Part shown: one piece after another, positions 1 through 8,257 of the stretch
Layout of the letters: the number at the start of each line of letters is the position of its first letter
Numbering within the stretch: the first letter of the stretch is position 1
Assembly (NCBI GenBank): GCA_963667875.2
Contig: CAXXGC010000003.1
Coordinates: 310,001 to 374,000 of the forward strand
DNA from: JAEXOD01 sp963667875
GTDB lineage: Bacteria; Bacteroidota; Ignavibacteria; Ignavibacteriales; Melioribacteraceae
DNA: 64,000 nucleotides
Reading direction: 5' to 3'
Program-made: the position numbers and the translations under genes
Notes under the pieces: generated by a model
What the model was told of the DNA's origin: nothing
Database searches by the model: none
Seen by the model: only the letters and a program-made list of their open reading frames with translations

Positions 1-1699
1 TATAAAAAGTAAAATTACCGTCATATTCAGCAATAAGTAAGTCTTTTTTAGTGTCGTTATCGAAATCAGCAAAATCGGGAGCGGCATTTTGTTTTACTTC
101 AATACCATCAAATATTTCTGTATCTAATTCCCATTGAGGTAAAGTTGATGTGCCAATATTTTTATAATAAAGAATTCCGCCAAAGCTTTTACCAATTATT
201 AAATCCAAATCGCCATCATTATCAATATCCGAAAATGAAGGACGGCCATTATTTGGAATATTAACGTTTCTTATCAATGAATTATCTAATGTAAAAACAC
301 CATTATTGTTTTTATAAAAACCGGCATCTGTGGCTGTTTCGGCACACAATAATAAATCCTGATCTCCATCACTATCCAAATCGCCAAATGCAGGAGCACT
401 AAAATACGCCACGCTAATTGAGGCAAACAATGTTGTATTTGCCTGAAAAACACCATTATTGTTTATGTAACAAACCAACTTACCGTTTAATGCCCCTGAT
501 ACTAAATCAAAATCGTTATCGTTATCAATGTCTACAAAAACAGGATATGAATATGAACTTACTGAAAGATTAGTAAATCCGGCTGTTGATTTAACAAAAA
601 CAGGCTCATTTTTAGTACCTGTATTTTTATAATAATTAAATTTTCCGGTCCATGAACCGCTAACAAAATCAATATCACCATCTTTATCAAAATCAGCGGT
701 CGAAATAGTAGCACCGCCGCCATCATTTTTAATTACTTTAAAATAATTACTTTTGTATGCAAATACAGGAGCTGTAGGTGTTCCGGTATTTTGATAATAA
801 TACAAATCACCATCTGCTGTTCCGTATAATAGATCGAAGTCACCATCTTTATCCAAATCTGCCAAAACAGGATCCTTCCAGTAAGTTGTTGATTCTACAC
901 CTGAAAAAACAGAACCGTTTTGAACCCAGCTTGGTATTTTATTATTACCATTATTTTTATAATAAACCAAAGTGGCTAGGTCCCGGCCAATTAATAAATC
1001 ATAATCTCCATCATTATCTAAATCTGCAAAAGTTGGATACGAATTATATCCTGCATCGTTTATGTTTGTAACAAGTGTATTGTCTTGTTCAAAGTTTGGT
1101 TTATTTGCTGTTCCGTTATTACGAAAAGCCATTGTAATACCAGCTGTTGGACCACCCATTAAAGATTCACCAACACCAACAAATAAATCAAAATCGCCAT
1201 CTTGGTCAATATCAATAAATGCCGGCTTTGCATCTGTACCAATTAAACTATTTACAGAACTAAAAACTGAATCAATTTTAACCCATTCAGGATTATTATA
1301 ATCTCCGGTATTTTTGTATAACAAAAGCCCATTATAACCTCCAATTATTAATTCATCAATAAAATCGTTATCAATATCCACAATTACAGGATAATAAGCA
1401 TTAGTGTATTGGTATCCATTAGCATAAATTTGATCTAATAAAATATCATTTTTACTAAAAGCAGGCGGTAGTGATGTACCGGTTTTACAGCGATAAAAAT
1501 TAACCCGTAAATCGGTACTTCCTAAAAATATATCATTTGCTCCATCTTTGTCGTAATCAAAAACAAAAGGACAGCTAAATGAAGATACTCCAACACCGGA
1601 TGGAGCAAAAACCGAATCGATTTTTTTCCAGTTTTGGGCATTAATTTGCATATATAACATTAGCATCAACAATAGAAAAAACGTGTACTTAACTTTCAT
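1..1699 (-). CDS. Secreted FG-GAP/VCBS-repeat protein, 3' end outside window
   Basis: The reading frame is open from an ATG at 1699 to the window edge (about 566 codons). An AAGG-type ribosome site precedes the ATG. Residues 1-22 form a signal peptide ending INAQ. The rest is a beta-propeller-like array with at least ten calcium-binding motifs of the form D-x-D-x-D-G-x-x-D (for example DIDQDGDFDL, DLDNDGDYDL, DLDSDGDQDL), spaced about 45-60 residues. This is the FG-GAP/VCBS architecture of large extracellular proteins. The C-terminus, where a type IX sorting domain would be expected, lies outside the window. It follows the TPR lipoprotein gene by 42 bp on the same strand and may be the last gene of the mla operon. 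The ligand or function is unknown. Confidence 0.85.
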   Translation of the reverse strand, partial: MKVKYTFFLLLMLMLYMQINAQNWKKIDSVFAPSGVGVSSFSCPFVFDYDKDGANDIFLGSTDLRVNFYRCKTGTSLPPAFSKNDILLDQIYANGYQYTNAYYPVIVDIDNDFIDELIIGGYNGLLLYKNTGDYNNPEWVKIDSVFSSVNSLIGTDAKPAFIDIDQDGDFDLFVGVGESLMGGPTAGITMAFRNNGTANKPNFEQDNTLVTNINDAGYNSYPTFADLDNDGDYDLLIGRDLATLVYYKNNGNNKIPSWVQNGSVFSGVESTTYWKDPVLADLDKDGDFDLLYGTADGDLYYYQNTGTPTAPVFAYKSNYFKVIKNDGGGATISTADFDKDGDIDFVSGSWTGKFNYYKNTGTKNEPVFVKSTAGFTNLSVSSYSYPVFVDIDNDNDFDLVSGALNGKLVCYINNNGVFQANTTLFASISVAYFSAPAFGDLDSDGDQDLLLCAETATDAGFYKNNNGVFTLDNSLIRNVNIPNNGRPSFSDIDNDGDLDLIIGKSFGGILYYKNIGTSTLPQWELDTEIFDGIEVKQNAAPDFADFDNDTKKDLLIAEYDGNFTFY

Positions 1700-1741
1700 A
1701 ATATTAACCTTATCTTGTTGTAATGAATTTTTAAAAATATT

Positions 1742-2686
1742 TTAATTGTTATTAATTAATTCTTTTAACTTTTTAATTTCTTCGATAATTTCAATGCTTT
1801 TATCGGATTGGTTCAATAATTCCAAAGCTGATAGTCTTGTTTTATAATAGCTGGAATCTAGTTTTAGCGTTTTATAAATTTCAGAACTTAATAAAAAACA
1901 ATTAGATGCTTTATCAATAATATTTTGTTTTTTATAAATATCGGCTATATTAAATAAATTTTCTGCCGCACCTACATAATTTTCAATAATATAATCATAT
2001 TTTAATGATGTTTTAAAGTAATCCAAGGCATTTATAAACAAATTTGTCTTATAATTTATAAATCCCAAGTTATAGGAAATATAACTTAAAATATGAGGAT
2101 TATTTAGGTCATTTTCAATGTATAAATTTGTCATTTTTTGGAAAAGATCTTCCAAGTTTGATAATTCACTTGAATAATCTTTATTTAAAAAATACTTAGA
2201 TAATAAAACATAGGTTAAAGCTTCTGCATTCTCTTCATTGGAAAGGGCAGAAATATTAATAGACGAGTAAGCAGTTAATAGCTGATCATAGTTCTTATTA
2301 CTAAACAATTGCTTTAAGTTAAATAACTCCAATTTGTCATTAAATATATTTATATCATTTAATGATAACATCTTAGCACTGTTTAACCATCGGAAATAAT
2401 TTGTTGTATCTTTTATAGAAAGAAAAGTGCCAGCTAATAGCAAACTTAAATTCACTTTTTCTTTTGTATAATCAGTTAACAAAAGGTAATTATATGCCGA
2501 TAAAAATGATTCTATGGCTTTGTCGGTTTGATTTTTATATAATTGCGATTGTCCAATAGATGTAAATAGTTCAGCTTGTTGAAAATTTTCATTATTCACT
2601 TTGGAATTTTTTGATAAAGTTGAACACGAAAATAATAATAGGGCACTAAATAAAATTAAGGTGATAGTGAGATATTTATTTGTCAT
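1742..2686 (-). CDS. TPR-repeat lipoprotein
   Basis: The 314-residue product starts with a lipoprotein signal (MTNKYLTITLIL then LLFSC, lipidated Cys about residue 21). The rest is alpha-helical with TPR-like repeats, seen as regularly spaced aromatic/Ala/Leu helices such as the segment around ALDYFKTSLKYDY and AAENLFNIADIYKKQ. I chose the ATG at 2686, not an upstream start, because it puts the lipobox in place and lies 4 nt after the mlaD stop codon. In mla/MCE operons this slot is often filled by an envelope accessory protein, so a role in the periplasm beside MlaD is inferred. No catalytic motif is seen. Confidence 0.75.
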   Translation of the reverse strand: MTNKYLTITLILFSALLLFSCSTLSKNSKVNNENFQQAELFTSIGQSQLYKNQTDKAIESFLSAYNYLLLTDYTKEKVNLSLLLAGTFLSIKDTTNYFRWLNSAKMLSLNDINIFNDKLELFNLKQLFSNKNYDQLLTAYSSINISALSNEENAEALTYVLLSKYFLNKDYSSELSNLEDLFQKMTNLYIENDLNNPHILSYISYNLGFINYKTNLFINALDYFKTSLKYDYIIENYVGAAENLFNIADIYKKQNIIDKASNCFLLSSEIYKTLKLDSSYYKTRLSALELLNQSDKSIEIIEEIKKLKELINNN

Positions 2687-2690
2687 GATA

Positions 2691-3755
2691 TTACTCTGAT
2701 ATTTTAGGACGTTCGAAAATTTGAGGATTAACATTCTTTTTATCTTCTTGAATACCGCCTTTTATTAAAGGATTATTGTTTAATCCCTCAATGGTTTTCC
2801 TTAATTCTGTTAATAATAAATTAGTTTTTGCCAGCATAATTGAAAATTCTGTAGATTGTGAGTTTAAAAAATTAGCAAACCTCACATGTTCTTCTACCAG
2901 TGCATCAAGCTTGTTCAACGTTTGCATAGCCGGATTAAAAATTTTATTACCTTCAGGATCAAGCATTTTGGGAATGAGCCCTTCAGGATTTTTATAAGCT
3001 CTTAACAAAGTATCGGTTAACATAAGAGTATTGTTCATTAGGTGTGAGGTGTAGGACATCTCCTTATTTATTTGCGAAAAATTCTTAAACGAGGTTATTA
3101 ATTGTCCTTCCGTATACTCATCACCTGTTAAAACTGTCATTGATCTATTTGTTTTAGCAATTAACTCTTTCATCGATTTTGTTATTTCTGAAGTGTTAAC
3201 TAGGGTGTTATATAATATCCCGCCTTTAACAGTATCATATTGAGTAAATGAATTTAATAGGACATTCATATTATCAACAATTGAAGATAGTTTTTCGCTG
3301 CTTTTTATTTGCAAATTTTTTGTCAAAGCAAGTTCCTTACCAAGGCGCGAATCAAATGATGTAATAAATCCGTGTACCGGTAGCTTATTGTCAAGATTAT
3401 CTCCTGAGATAAATTCAATGGAACCTATAGACGTTATTGGATTCACAGACTTAAAAACTAAAGAATTAGCAACTATTTTGTCTCTAAATTCAGAATATAT
3501 TGTCAATTCAGCATCAACAAAATTTGAGCTATTAAGAGAAAAATTTTTAACCTGACCGATCTTAAACCCCTTAAATATAATGGGTGTACTAGTTGATAAA
3601 CCAGTGGCATCATCAAATTTAGTATAAAAAGAATATTTTTTTGCAAAGTATCTTTTGTCAACGGATAAGATTCCCAATGTTACAATAACTGCAAACAATG
3701 CAGTTAAAATAAAAATAGAAACAAAGTAACCTGTATATTTAATTCGAAGTTTCAA
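2691..3755 (-). CDS. mlaD: MlaD-like MCE-domain protein of a lipid transport ABC system
   Basis: The product has one N-terminal membrane helix (residues about 8-29), then an MCE domain (about 36-115) with the typical GLSTSTPIIFKGFKIGQV strand-turn and a later ISGD segment. A long, mainly helical C-terminal region follows, as expected of MlaD/YrbD proteins that bind phospholipid in the periplasm. I prefer a TTG start at 3755. It is 1 nt after the stop of the upstream ATPase gene and is preceded by AGAAGGA at ideal spacing. The only in-frame ATG (3797) would overlap the upstream gene by 41 nt. The length, about 354 residues, is at the long end for the family. It belongs to the mlaE-mlaF-mlaD set. 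Confidence 0.85.
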   Translation of the reverse strand: MKLRIKYTGYFVSIFILTALFAVIVTLGILSVDKRYFAKKYSFYTKFDDATGLSTSTPIIFKGFKIGQVKNFSLNSSNFVDAELTIYSEFRDKIVANSLVFKSVNPITSIGSIEFISGDNLDNKLPVHGFITSFDSRLGKELALTKNLQIKSSEKLSSIVDNMNVLLNSFTQYDTVKGGILYNTLVNTSEITKSMKELIAKTNRSMTVLTGDEYTEGQLITSFKNFSQINKEMSYTSHLMNNTLMLTDTLLRAYKNPEGLIPKMLDPEGNKIFNPAMQTLNKLDALVEEHVRFANFLNSQSTEFSIMLAKTNLLLTELRKTIEGLNNNPLIKGGIQEDKKNVNPQIFERPKISE

Positions 3756-3756
3756 T

Positions 3757-4503
3757 TTATATTCCTTCTTCAAGTGAATAATTTTTATTTTGTACAACAG
3801 AAGAATTTATATATTCTTCGGGTGTTCCTTCAAACAAAAGTTTATTTCCTTTTATTTCTATAATCCAGTTTGTTCTTTTAAAAAAAATAAAAGAGGAATT
3901 GTTCTTAATTATTTGTGTACGATTCTCATTTCTAAAATCCGAAATTTTTCTCAAAATATTTCTTTTCCCCAAAGAATTAGTAAAACGTAATGGTTCATCG
4001 TATATAATAACTTCCGGTTCAGTTAATAATGCCCTAATAAAACCAATTTGTTTGTTGATTTCAATACTTGTATCCGCTGGTCGTTTTTTTAGATCAACCT
4101 CCAATTCAAATTCCTCCAGATATGCATGTATACGTTGCATTTTCTTTTCATAACTTATATTTGGAAAATGAAAATTTACAGGTAAAAGTAAATTTGCCTC
4201 AATGGATAAATTTGACAAAAGTCCGCCATTTTCAAATACAAACGAGGTCTTTTGTCTGGTTTTTTTTAGTAAATTTGCGTCTGTTGAAAAAATATTTTCC
4301 CCATCCAAAAGTATAGTTCCTTTTTCGGGGTTTATTATGCCGCCGATTGATTTCAACAATAGTTTCAATAGATGGCCATCATCACCAATAATGAGAGTAG
4401 TTCTTGAGATTGGAATATTAAAGCTGAGATTTCTAATAACAGGATTATTATTAGAACTAATATCCAAATTTATAATTTTAATATTTTTTTGATTATCAAG
4501 CAT
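3757..4503 (-). CDS. MlaF-like ABC ATPase subunit with degenerate ATP-binding motifs
   Basis: Position between the permease (8-nt overlap) and mlaD, and the overall ABC-ATPase layout, identify this as the MlaF subunit (248 residues). The nucleotide-binding motifs are badly eroded. The Walker A region reads IIGDDGHLLKLLL at residues 38-50, with no G-K-S/T. The Q-loop has Glu (FVFENGG). The LSGGQ signature is replaced by SIEINKQIG. The switch His is not recognisable (IIKNNSS). Only Walker B (VIIYDEP, about residue 169) is intact. The frame is open throughout and tightly coupled to its neighbours, so it is probably translated. It may be a non-hydrolysing structural subunit, or the operon may be decaying. 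Confidence 0.75.
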   Translation of the reverse strand: MLDNQKNIKIINLDISSNNNPVIRNLSFNIPISRTTLIIGDDGHLLKLLLKSIGGIINPEKGTILLDGENIFSTDANLLKKTRQKTSFVFENGGLLSNLSIEANLLLPVNFHFPNISYEKKMQRIHAYLEEFELEVDLKKRPADTSIEINKQIGFIRALLTEPEVIIYDEPLRFTNSLGKRNILRKISDFRNENRTQIIKNNSSFIFFKRTNWIIEIKGNKLLFEGTPEEYINSSVVQNKNYSLEEGI

Positions 4504-5284
4504 AAAAAAGTATTGTTAATATAACATCAATTATTATTATTGTGCTTATTGATTGTACAACAGCTTTTGTCGTACGCTGTGGTATCTCTGTGATTGCGGT
4601 TGATACTCTAAAGCCCTGAAAAGTAGAAATTATTGCTATTGAAAAACCAAGAAATATAGATTTAATTAAACTAATGGTCAAATCTTTAAATTCCATTTCC
4701 GCAAAAATACGAGTAAAAAAATTATTAAACCCAATATCATAAAAAAGTTGGGCAACAATTCCACCACCCAAAAAAGCAAAAATATTAAAATATACACTAA
4801 GCGTAATCATTGAAACAACTACACCCACAACACGGGGCACAATTAAATAAGAAAAAGGAGATATGCCAAAACTGAGCAGGGCATCTACTTCCTCATTTAA
4901 TATCATGTTTCCAATTTCAGTAGAGATAGCAGTTCCTGAACGTGAAATTATCATTAATGCCGGTAATAAAGTCCCAAGCTCTCTAGTAACCACAGAAATT
5001 AAAATTGCATATAATAGAGAAGAAGACCCAAAATTGGGGAAAAGTGTATTGCCTTGAATAATTATCATACTGCCAATAAGAAAAGCACTTAAAGCAACTA
5101 ACCATAAAGCTTCAAAACCTGTAAACAAAACCTGGCGAAATAATACAATTGTTGTTACTTGCTTTTGTTTATAAAAAAGTATTATATTAAACAACGTTTC
5201 AACAGTATAGTTTATAAAATAACGACCCTCGTTTGTTATAAACTTTATTTTAAAAATCATTATCGATATAATTTTTTTTATCAT
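4496..5284 (-). CDS. mlaE: MlaE-family ABC permease
   Basis: The 262-residue multi-spanning membrane protein has the MlaE/YrbE signature. It carries a conserved ELGTLLPALMIISRSGTA segment followed by NEEVDALLSFGISP and PRVVGVVVSM, the part of the permease that contacts the ATPase. The family forms the inner-membrane core of the MCE phospholipid transporter. It is the first gene of the minus-strand operon and overlaps the ATPase gene by 8 nt. The ATG at 5284 gives the longest frame. A second ATG eight codons in (5260) is equally possible because neither has a clear ribosome site. The 180-bp divergent gap to the OmpA gene holds the promoter. Confidence 0.88.
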   Translation of the reverse strand: MIKKIISIMIFKIKFITNEGRYFINYTVETLFNIILFYKQKQVTTIVLFRQVLFTGFEALWLVALSAFLIGSMIIIQGNTLFPNFGSSSLLYAILISVVTRELGTLLPALMIISRSGTAISTEIGNMILNEEVDALLSFGISPFSYLIVPRVVGVVVSMITLSVYFNIFAFLGGGIVAQLFYDIGFNNFFTRIFAEMEFKDLTISLIKSIFLGFSIAIISTFQGFRVSTAITEIPQRTTKAVVQSISTIIIIDVILTILFYA

Positions 5285-5466
5285 TTTAATATTAGGCAGT
5301 ATTAACGTTAAATTTCATATTAATATAATAAAAAAATAAGAATATTTATTTATTTTTAAAATATATATTGCAAATTAAGTTTAAAAGTTTTAATTTTAAT
5401 ATTGATATGAGGAAAAAAAGTTAGTTTTAATTTATATAGATTTTATTTAATTAGAGAGAGGCAGAA

Positions 5467-6624
5467 ATGCGAAGAATAACTACAATAATTGCTTTTTTTG
5501 TATTAGTTTTATCTTACTCGGTTGACGCACAAGTTGTAAAAGATGCATGGTCAGTAGGATTTGGATTTACGTATCCAAAATATATGAATCATAATTTAGA
5601 TTGGACTTCAAATATTAATTATGGTGGTCATGTATCTATTAGAAGATATTTTTCTGAACACATAGCTATTAAAGGTACAGCTCGATATTTATATCTTGAA
5701 GGATTTTATTTGCCAGCTGGTTTACCAACTTCAAAGAAAGTTACGGCATCAACAACAGCATTAACCGGTGAATTAGACGTGATGTATTATTTTGTTCCTT
5801 GTGAAATAATATCTCCTTACATTACTGCCGGTTTTGGTGGATCGTTGTTTTCCCCCAAAAATGGACCTGATGCAAAATCGATAGGTGATAACCAGATAGA
5901 TCATTTTATTTCATTCGGTTTTGGTGCCGAATATAAATATGATGAAAATTGGAACATTGTTGCTGAATTAAATTTCCAAACTATGGCTGACACAAAATTT
6001 GATGGCGTATATGGTGCAGCCCCTGCTGGTGGTATATTAGGTGGAATGTTTGATTCCTATGGTACTTTTGATATAGGTGTAAACTATTTCTTTGATAAAG
6101 GCGAACCTTCAAAAATTTGCCAGCTTTATGAAGGATTAAAAATTGAAAATCCATGTGAACCAACTGATTATGAAAGAATTGAAAATATCGTAAAAAAATA
6201 TATTCCACGTGAAATAATTAAAGAAGTTCCTGTAAAACAAGAAGGGGGAGTTAATAACTCAGCTTACGGATATAATGCAACAGACGATACTTGGGTATTA
6301 GTTGGATTGAATTTTGATAATAACAGTTCAAAATTTACTGCTGAATCTTATCCTGTATTATTCCATGCTGCTTTAGTTATGTTACAAAATCCAGCACTTA
6401 ATGTTGAAGTTCAAGGTTATACAGATAATATTGGTTCTGAAAAATCAAATCAAACATTATCTGAAAAACGTGCTGAAAGTGTAAAAAATTATTTAATTGC
6501 TCGCGGTGTTAAAGGTGACAGAATAACAACTGTTGGTTACGGTGAAAAGAATCCAATGGCAGATAACAAAACTGCTGACGGAAGAGCAATGAATAGAAGA
6601 ATTGAATTTAAGGTTGTAAAATAA
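5467..6624 (+). CDS. OmpA-family outer membrane protein
   Basis: The 385-residue product has a signal peptide (residues 1-21, ending VDAQ) and an N-terminal eight-strand-like beta barrel of alternating aromatic/glycine strands to about residue 215. A linker follows, and then a C-terminal OmpA/peptidoglycan-binding domain at about 280-383. That domain shows the classic VEVQGYTDNIGSEKSNQ segment, the LSEKRAESVKNYL helix and the NRRIEF end, with the Asp and Arg residues that hold diaminopimelate. It links the outer membrane to the wall. It is monocistronic: a good ribosome site (GAGAGAGG) precedes the ATG, and a strong terminator follows 12 nt after the stop. Confidence 0.92.
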   Translation: MRRITTIIAFFVLVLSYSVDAQVVKDAWSVGFGFTYPKYMNHNLDWTSNINYGGHVSIRRYFSEHIAIKGTARYLYLEGFYLPAGLPTSKKVTASTTALTGELDVMYYFVPCEIISPYITAGFGGSLFSPKNGPDAKSIGDNQIDHFISFGFGAEYKYDENWNIVAELNFQTMADTKFDGVYGAAPAGGILGGMFDSYGTFDIGVNYFFDKGEPSKICQLYEGLKIENPCEPTDYERIENIVKKYIPREIIKEVPVKQEGGVNNSAYGYNATDDTWVLVGLNFDNNSSKFTAESYPVLFHAALVMLQNPALNVEVQGYTDNIGSEKSNQTLSEKRAESVKNYLIARGVKGDRITTVGYGEKNPMADNKTADGRAMNRRIEFKVVK

Positions 6625-6635
6625 ATTTCCCTAAT

Positions 6636-6661
6636 GGGTCACTTTCGTGACCCTTTTTTTT
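6636..6661 (+). terminator. Rho-independent terminator of the OmpA gene
   Basis: A perfect 7-bp stem GGGTCAC/GTGACCC with a TTTC loop is followed by eight T residues. It begins 12 nt after the stop codon. Confidence 0.92.
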
Positions 6662-6737
6662 TATCAATTTTCCTTTAATTTTATCCGTGAGGTAAAAAAG
6701 GTGAACAATAAATCAAATTATATAAATTATATGGAGG

Positions 6738-6773
6738 ACCCCAGCGACTTATGTCAATGGGGTATTTTTGTTT
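6738..6773 (+). promoter_or_regulatory. Leader hairpin in front of pyrR (putative PyrR-responsive element)
   Basis: The stem ACCCCA (6738-6743)/TGGGGT (6758-6763) is followed by five T residues (6765-6769), 4 nt before the pyrR ATG. The GGGG of its 3' arm is the only ribosome-site-like sequence near the start, so the hairpin could block translation or terminate transcription. The apical part contains CCCAGCGACT, partly similar to the UCCNGNGAGG loop known to be bound by PyrR (5 of 8 fixed positions). A GGAGG sits just 5' of the stem (6733-6737), with a short overlapping open frame starting ATGGAG at 6731. Regulation by PyrR is inferred from position. Confidence 0.4.
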
Positions 6774-7325
6774 ATGGTAATAAAAGCTAAATTAATTGAC
6801 GAAAAAGGTTTGAATAGAACAGTTACGCGTTTGGCTCATGAGATCTTGGAGAAAAATAGCGGTTCAAAAAATATTGTTCTATTAGGTATGCGTACAAGAG
6901 GAGAGTTCCTGGCAAAAAGAATATTAGAAAAAATTCAGGAAATTGAAAATTATAGTCCAAGTTACGGTGTATTGGATGTTACTTTGTACCGTGATGATTT
7001 TAGAAAGAGATTAAAGCAGCCTCAAGTATCGGTTACAAACATTACATTTAATGTTGATGAAAAGGATATAATACTTATTGATGATGTTTTATATACCGGA
7101 AGAACAGTAAGATCGGCTTTAAATGCAATAATGGATTTAGGACGTCCTGCCACAGTGCAATTATGTGTTCTGGTGGATAGGGGTCATCGCGAATTACCTA
7201 TAAAGGCAGATTTTGTAGGTATTAATGTACCAACATCAATAAATGAAGAAGTTCGTGTTAAAATGATTGAAATTGATGGCGAAGATGCAGTGAATTTAGT
7301 AGATGTTTCAAAAGAAAAGGTGTAA
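6774..7325 (+). CDS. pyrR: PyrR bifunctional regulator / uracil phosphoribosyltransferase
   Basis: This is a type I phosphoribosyltransferase fold of 183 residues. The N-terminus (LTRLAHEILE-like), the GMRTRGEFLAKRI segment and the PRPP-binding loop IILIDDVLYTGRTVRSA match PyrR. PyrR binds pyrimidine-operon leader RNA when UMP is high and also converts uracil plus PRPP to UMP. I chose the ATG at 6774, not the TTG two codons upstream, because the family begins right there. It is the first gene of pyrR-pyrB-pyrC, 2 nt from pyrB, which supports the regulatory role. Confidence 0.92.
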   Translation: MVIKAKLIDEKGLNRTVTRLAHEILEKNSGSKNIVLLGMRTRGEFLAKRILEKIQEIENYSPSYGVLDVTLYRDDFRKRLKQPQVSVTNITFNVDEKDIILIDDVLYTGRTVRSALNAIMDLGRPATVQLCVLVDRGHRELPIKADFVGINVPTSINEEVRVKMIEIDGEDAVNLVDVSKEKV

Positions 7326-7327
7326 TT

Positions 7328-8248
7328 ATGGCATTATCAAGCAGACATCTTTTGGGTTTGTATAATACTCCAAAAGAAGATATTCAATTAATATTAGATA
7401 CAGCAGTTACTTTTAGAGAAGTTCTTGAAAGACCAATAAAAAGAGTTCCTACTTTGCAGGGAAAAACGATTGTTAATCTGTTTTACGAAAACTCAACCCG
7501 TACCAGAATTTCGTTTGAATTAGCTGAAAAACGACTTTCTGCTGATGCAGTTAATTTTGCAACTTCAAACAGCAGTACAAAAAAAGGAGAAACGTTTAAG
7601 GATACTATTAGAAATATAGAAGCGATGAAAGTTGATATGATAGTTATTCGACATGAATCGGCTGGTGTTCCTCAGTTTTTAACAAGAATTTCAAATTCGA
7701 ATATTATTAATGCCGGAGATGGTCTACATGAACATCCTACTCAGGCATTATTAGATATGTATTCAATAAGAGAAAAATTAGGTAAAATAGAAAACTTAAA
7801 AGTTTGTATTGTTGGCGATATCTCACATAGCCGTGTAGCTTTATCTAATATATATGGATTACAAACAATGGGTGCCAAGGTTTCGGTATGCGGTCCTTCA
7901 ACATTAATTCCGCGTAATATAGAAGAGCTTGGTGTTAAGGTTTTTAATAATATTGATGAAGCAATTAAAGAAAATGATGTATTAAATATCCTGCGTATTC
8001 AGTTGGAACGTAAAGCCGGAGGTGGATTACCTACATTACGTGAATATCATAATTATTATGGAATAACAAAAGAAAGATTGGAAAAATTTAATAAAGATAT
8101 TTTGCTTCTACATCCTGGTCCAATTAATAGAGGTGTTGAAATATCATCGGAAGTAGCTGATGGACCATACCAGGTTATTTTACAACAAGTTACTAATGGA
8201 GTAGCCGTCAGAATGGCGGTTCTCTATTTATTAGGCACAATGAATTAA
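7328..8248 (+). CDS. pyrB: Aspartate carbamoyltransferase catalytic subunit
   Basis: This enzyme joins carbamoyl phosphate and aspartate to N-carbamoyl-aspartate, the second step of pyrimidine synthesis. The 306-residue length is typical. Visible motifs are STRTRISFELAEKRL (carbamoyl phosphate site, about residues 55-69), GDGLHEHPTQALLDMY (about 133-148), LERKAGGG in the mobile loop, and LHPGPINRGVEI near the end. No pyrI regulatory subunit is adjacent, in line with a trimeric enzyme paired with a class I dihydroorotase. It lies 2 nt after pyrR and 9 nt before pyrC. Confidence 0.95.
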   Translation: MALSSRHLLGLYNTPKEDIQLILDTAVTFREVLERPIKRVPTLQGKTIVNLFYENSTRTRISFELAEKRLSADAVNFATSNSSTKKGETFKDTIRNIEAMKVDMIVIRHESAGVPQFLTRISNSNIINAGDGLHEHPTQALLDMYSIREKLGKIENLKVCIVGDISHSRVALSNIYGLQTMGAKVSVCGPSTLIPRNIEELGVKVFNNIDEAIKENDVLNILRIQLERKAGGGLPTLREYHNYYGITKERLEKFNKDILLLHPGPINRGVEISSEVADGPYQVILQQVTNGVAVRMAVLYLLGTMN

Positions 8249-8257
8249 AGGTGTGAA

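Noticed and set aside
778..1301. Plus-strand frames at the left edge
   Set aside because: They are antisense to the FG-GAP protein, whose calcium-binding repeats are unmistakable on the minus strand.
6731..6790. 18-codon leader peptide gene overlapping pyrR
   Set aside because: It has no ribosome site of its own and no run of regulatory codons. Kept only as a remark in the leader entry.
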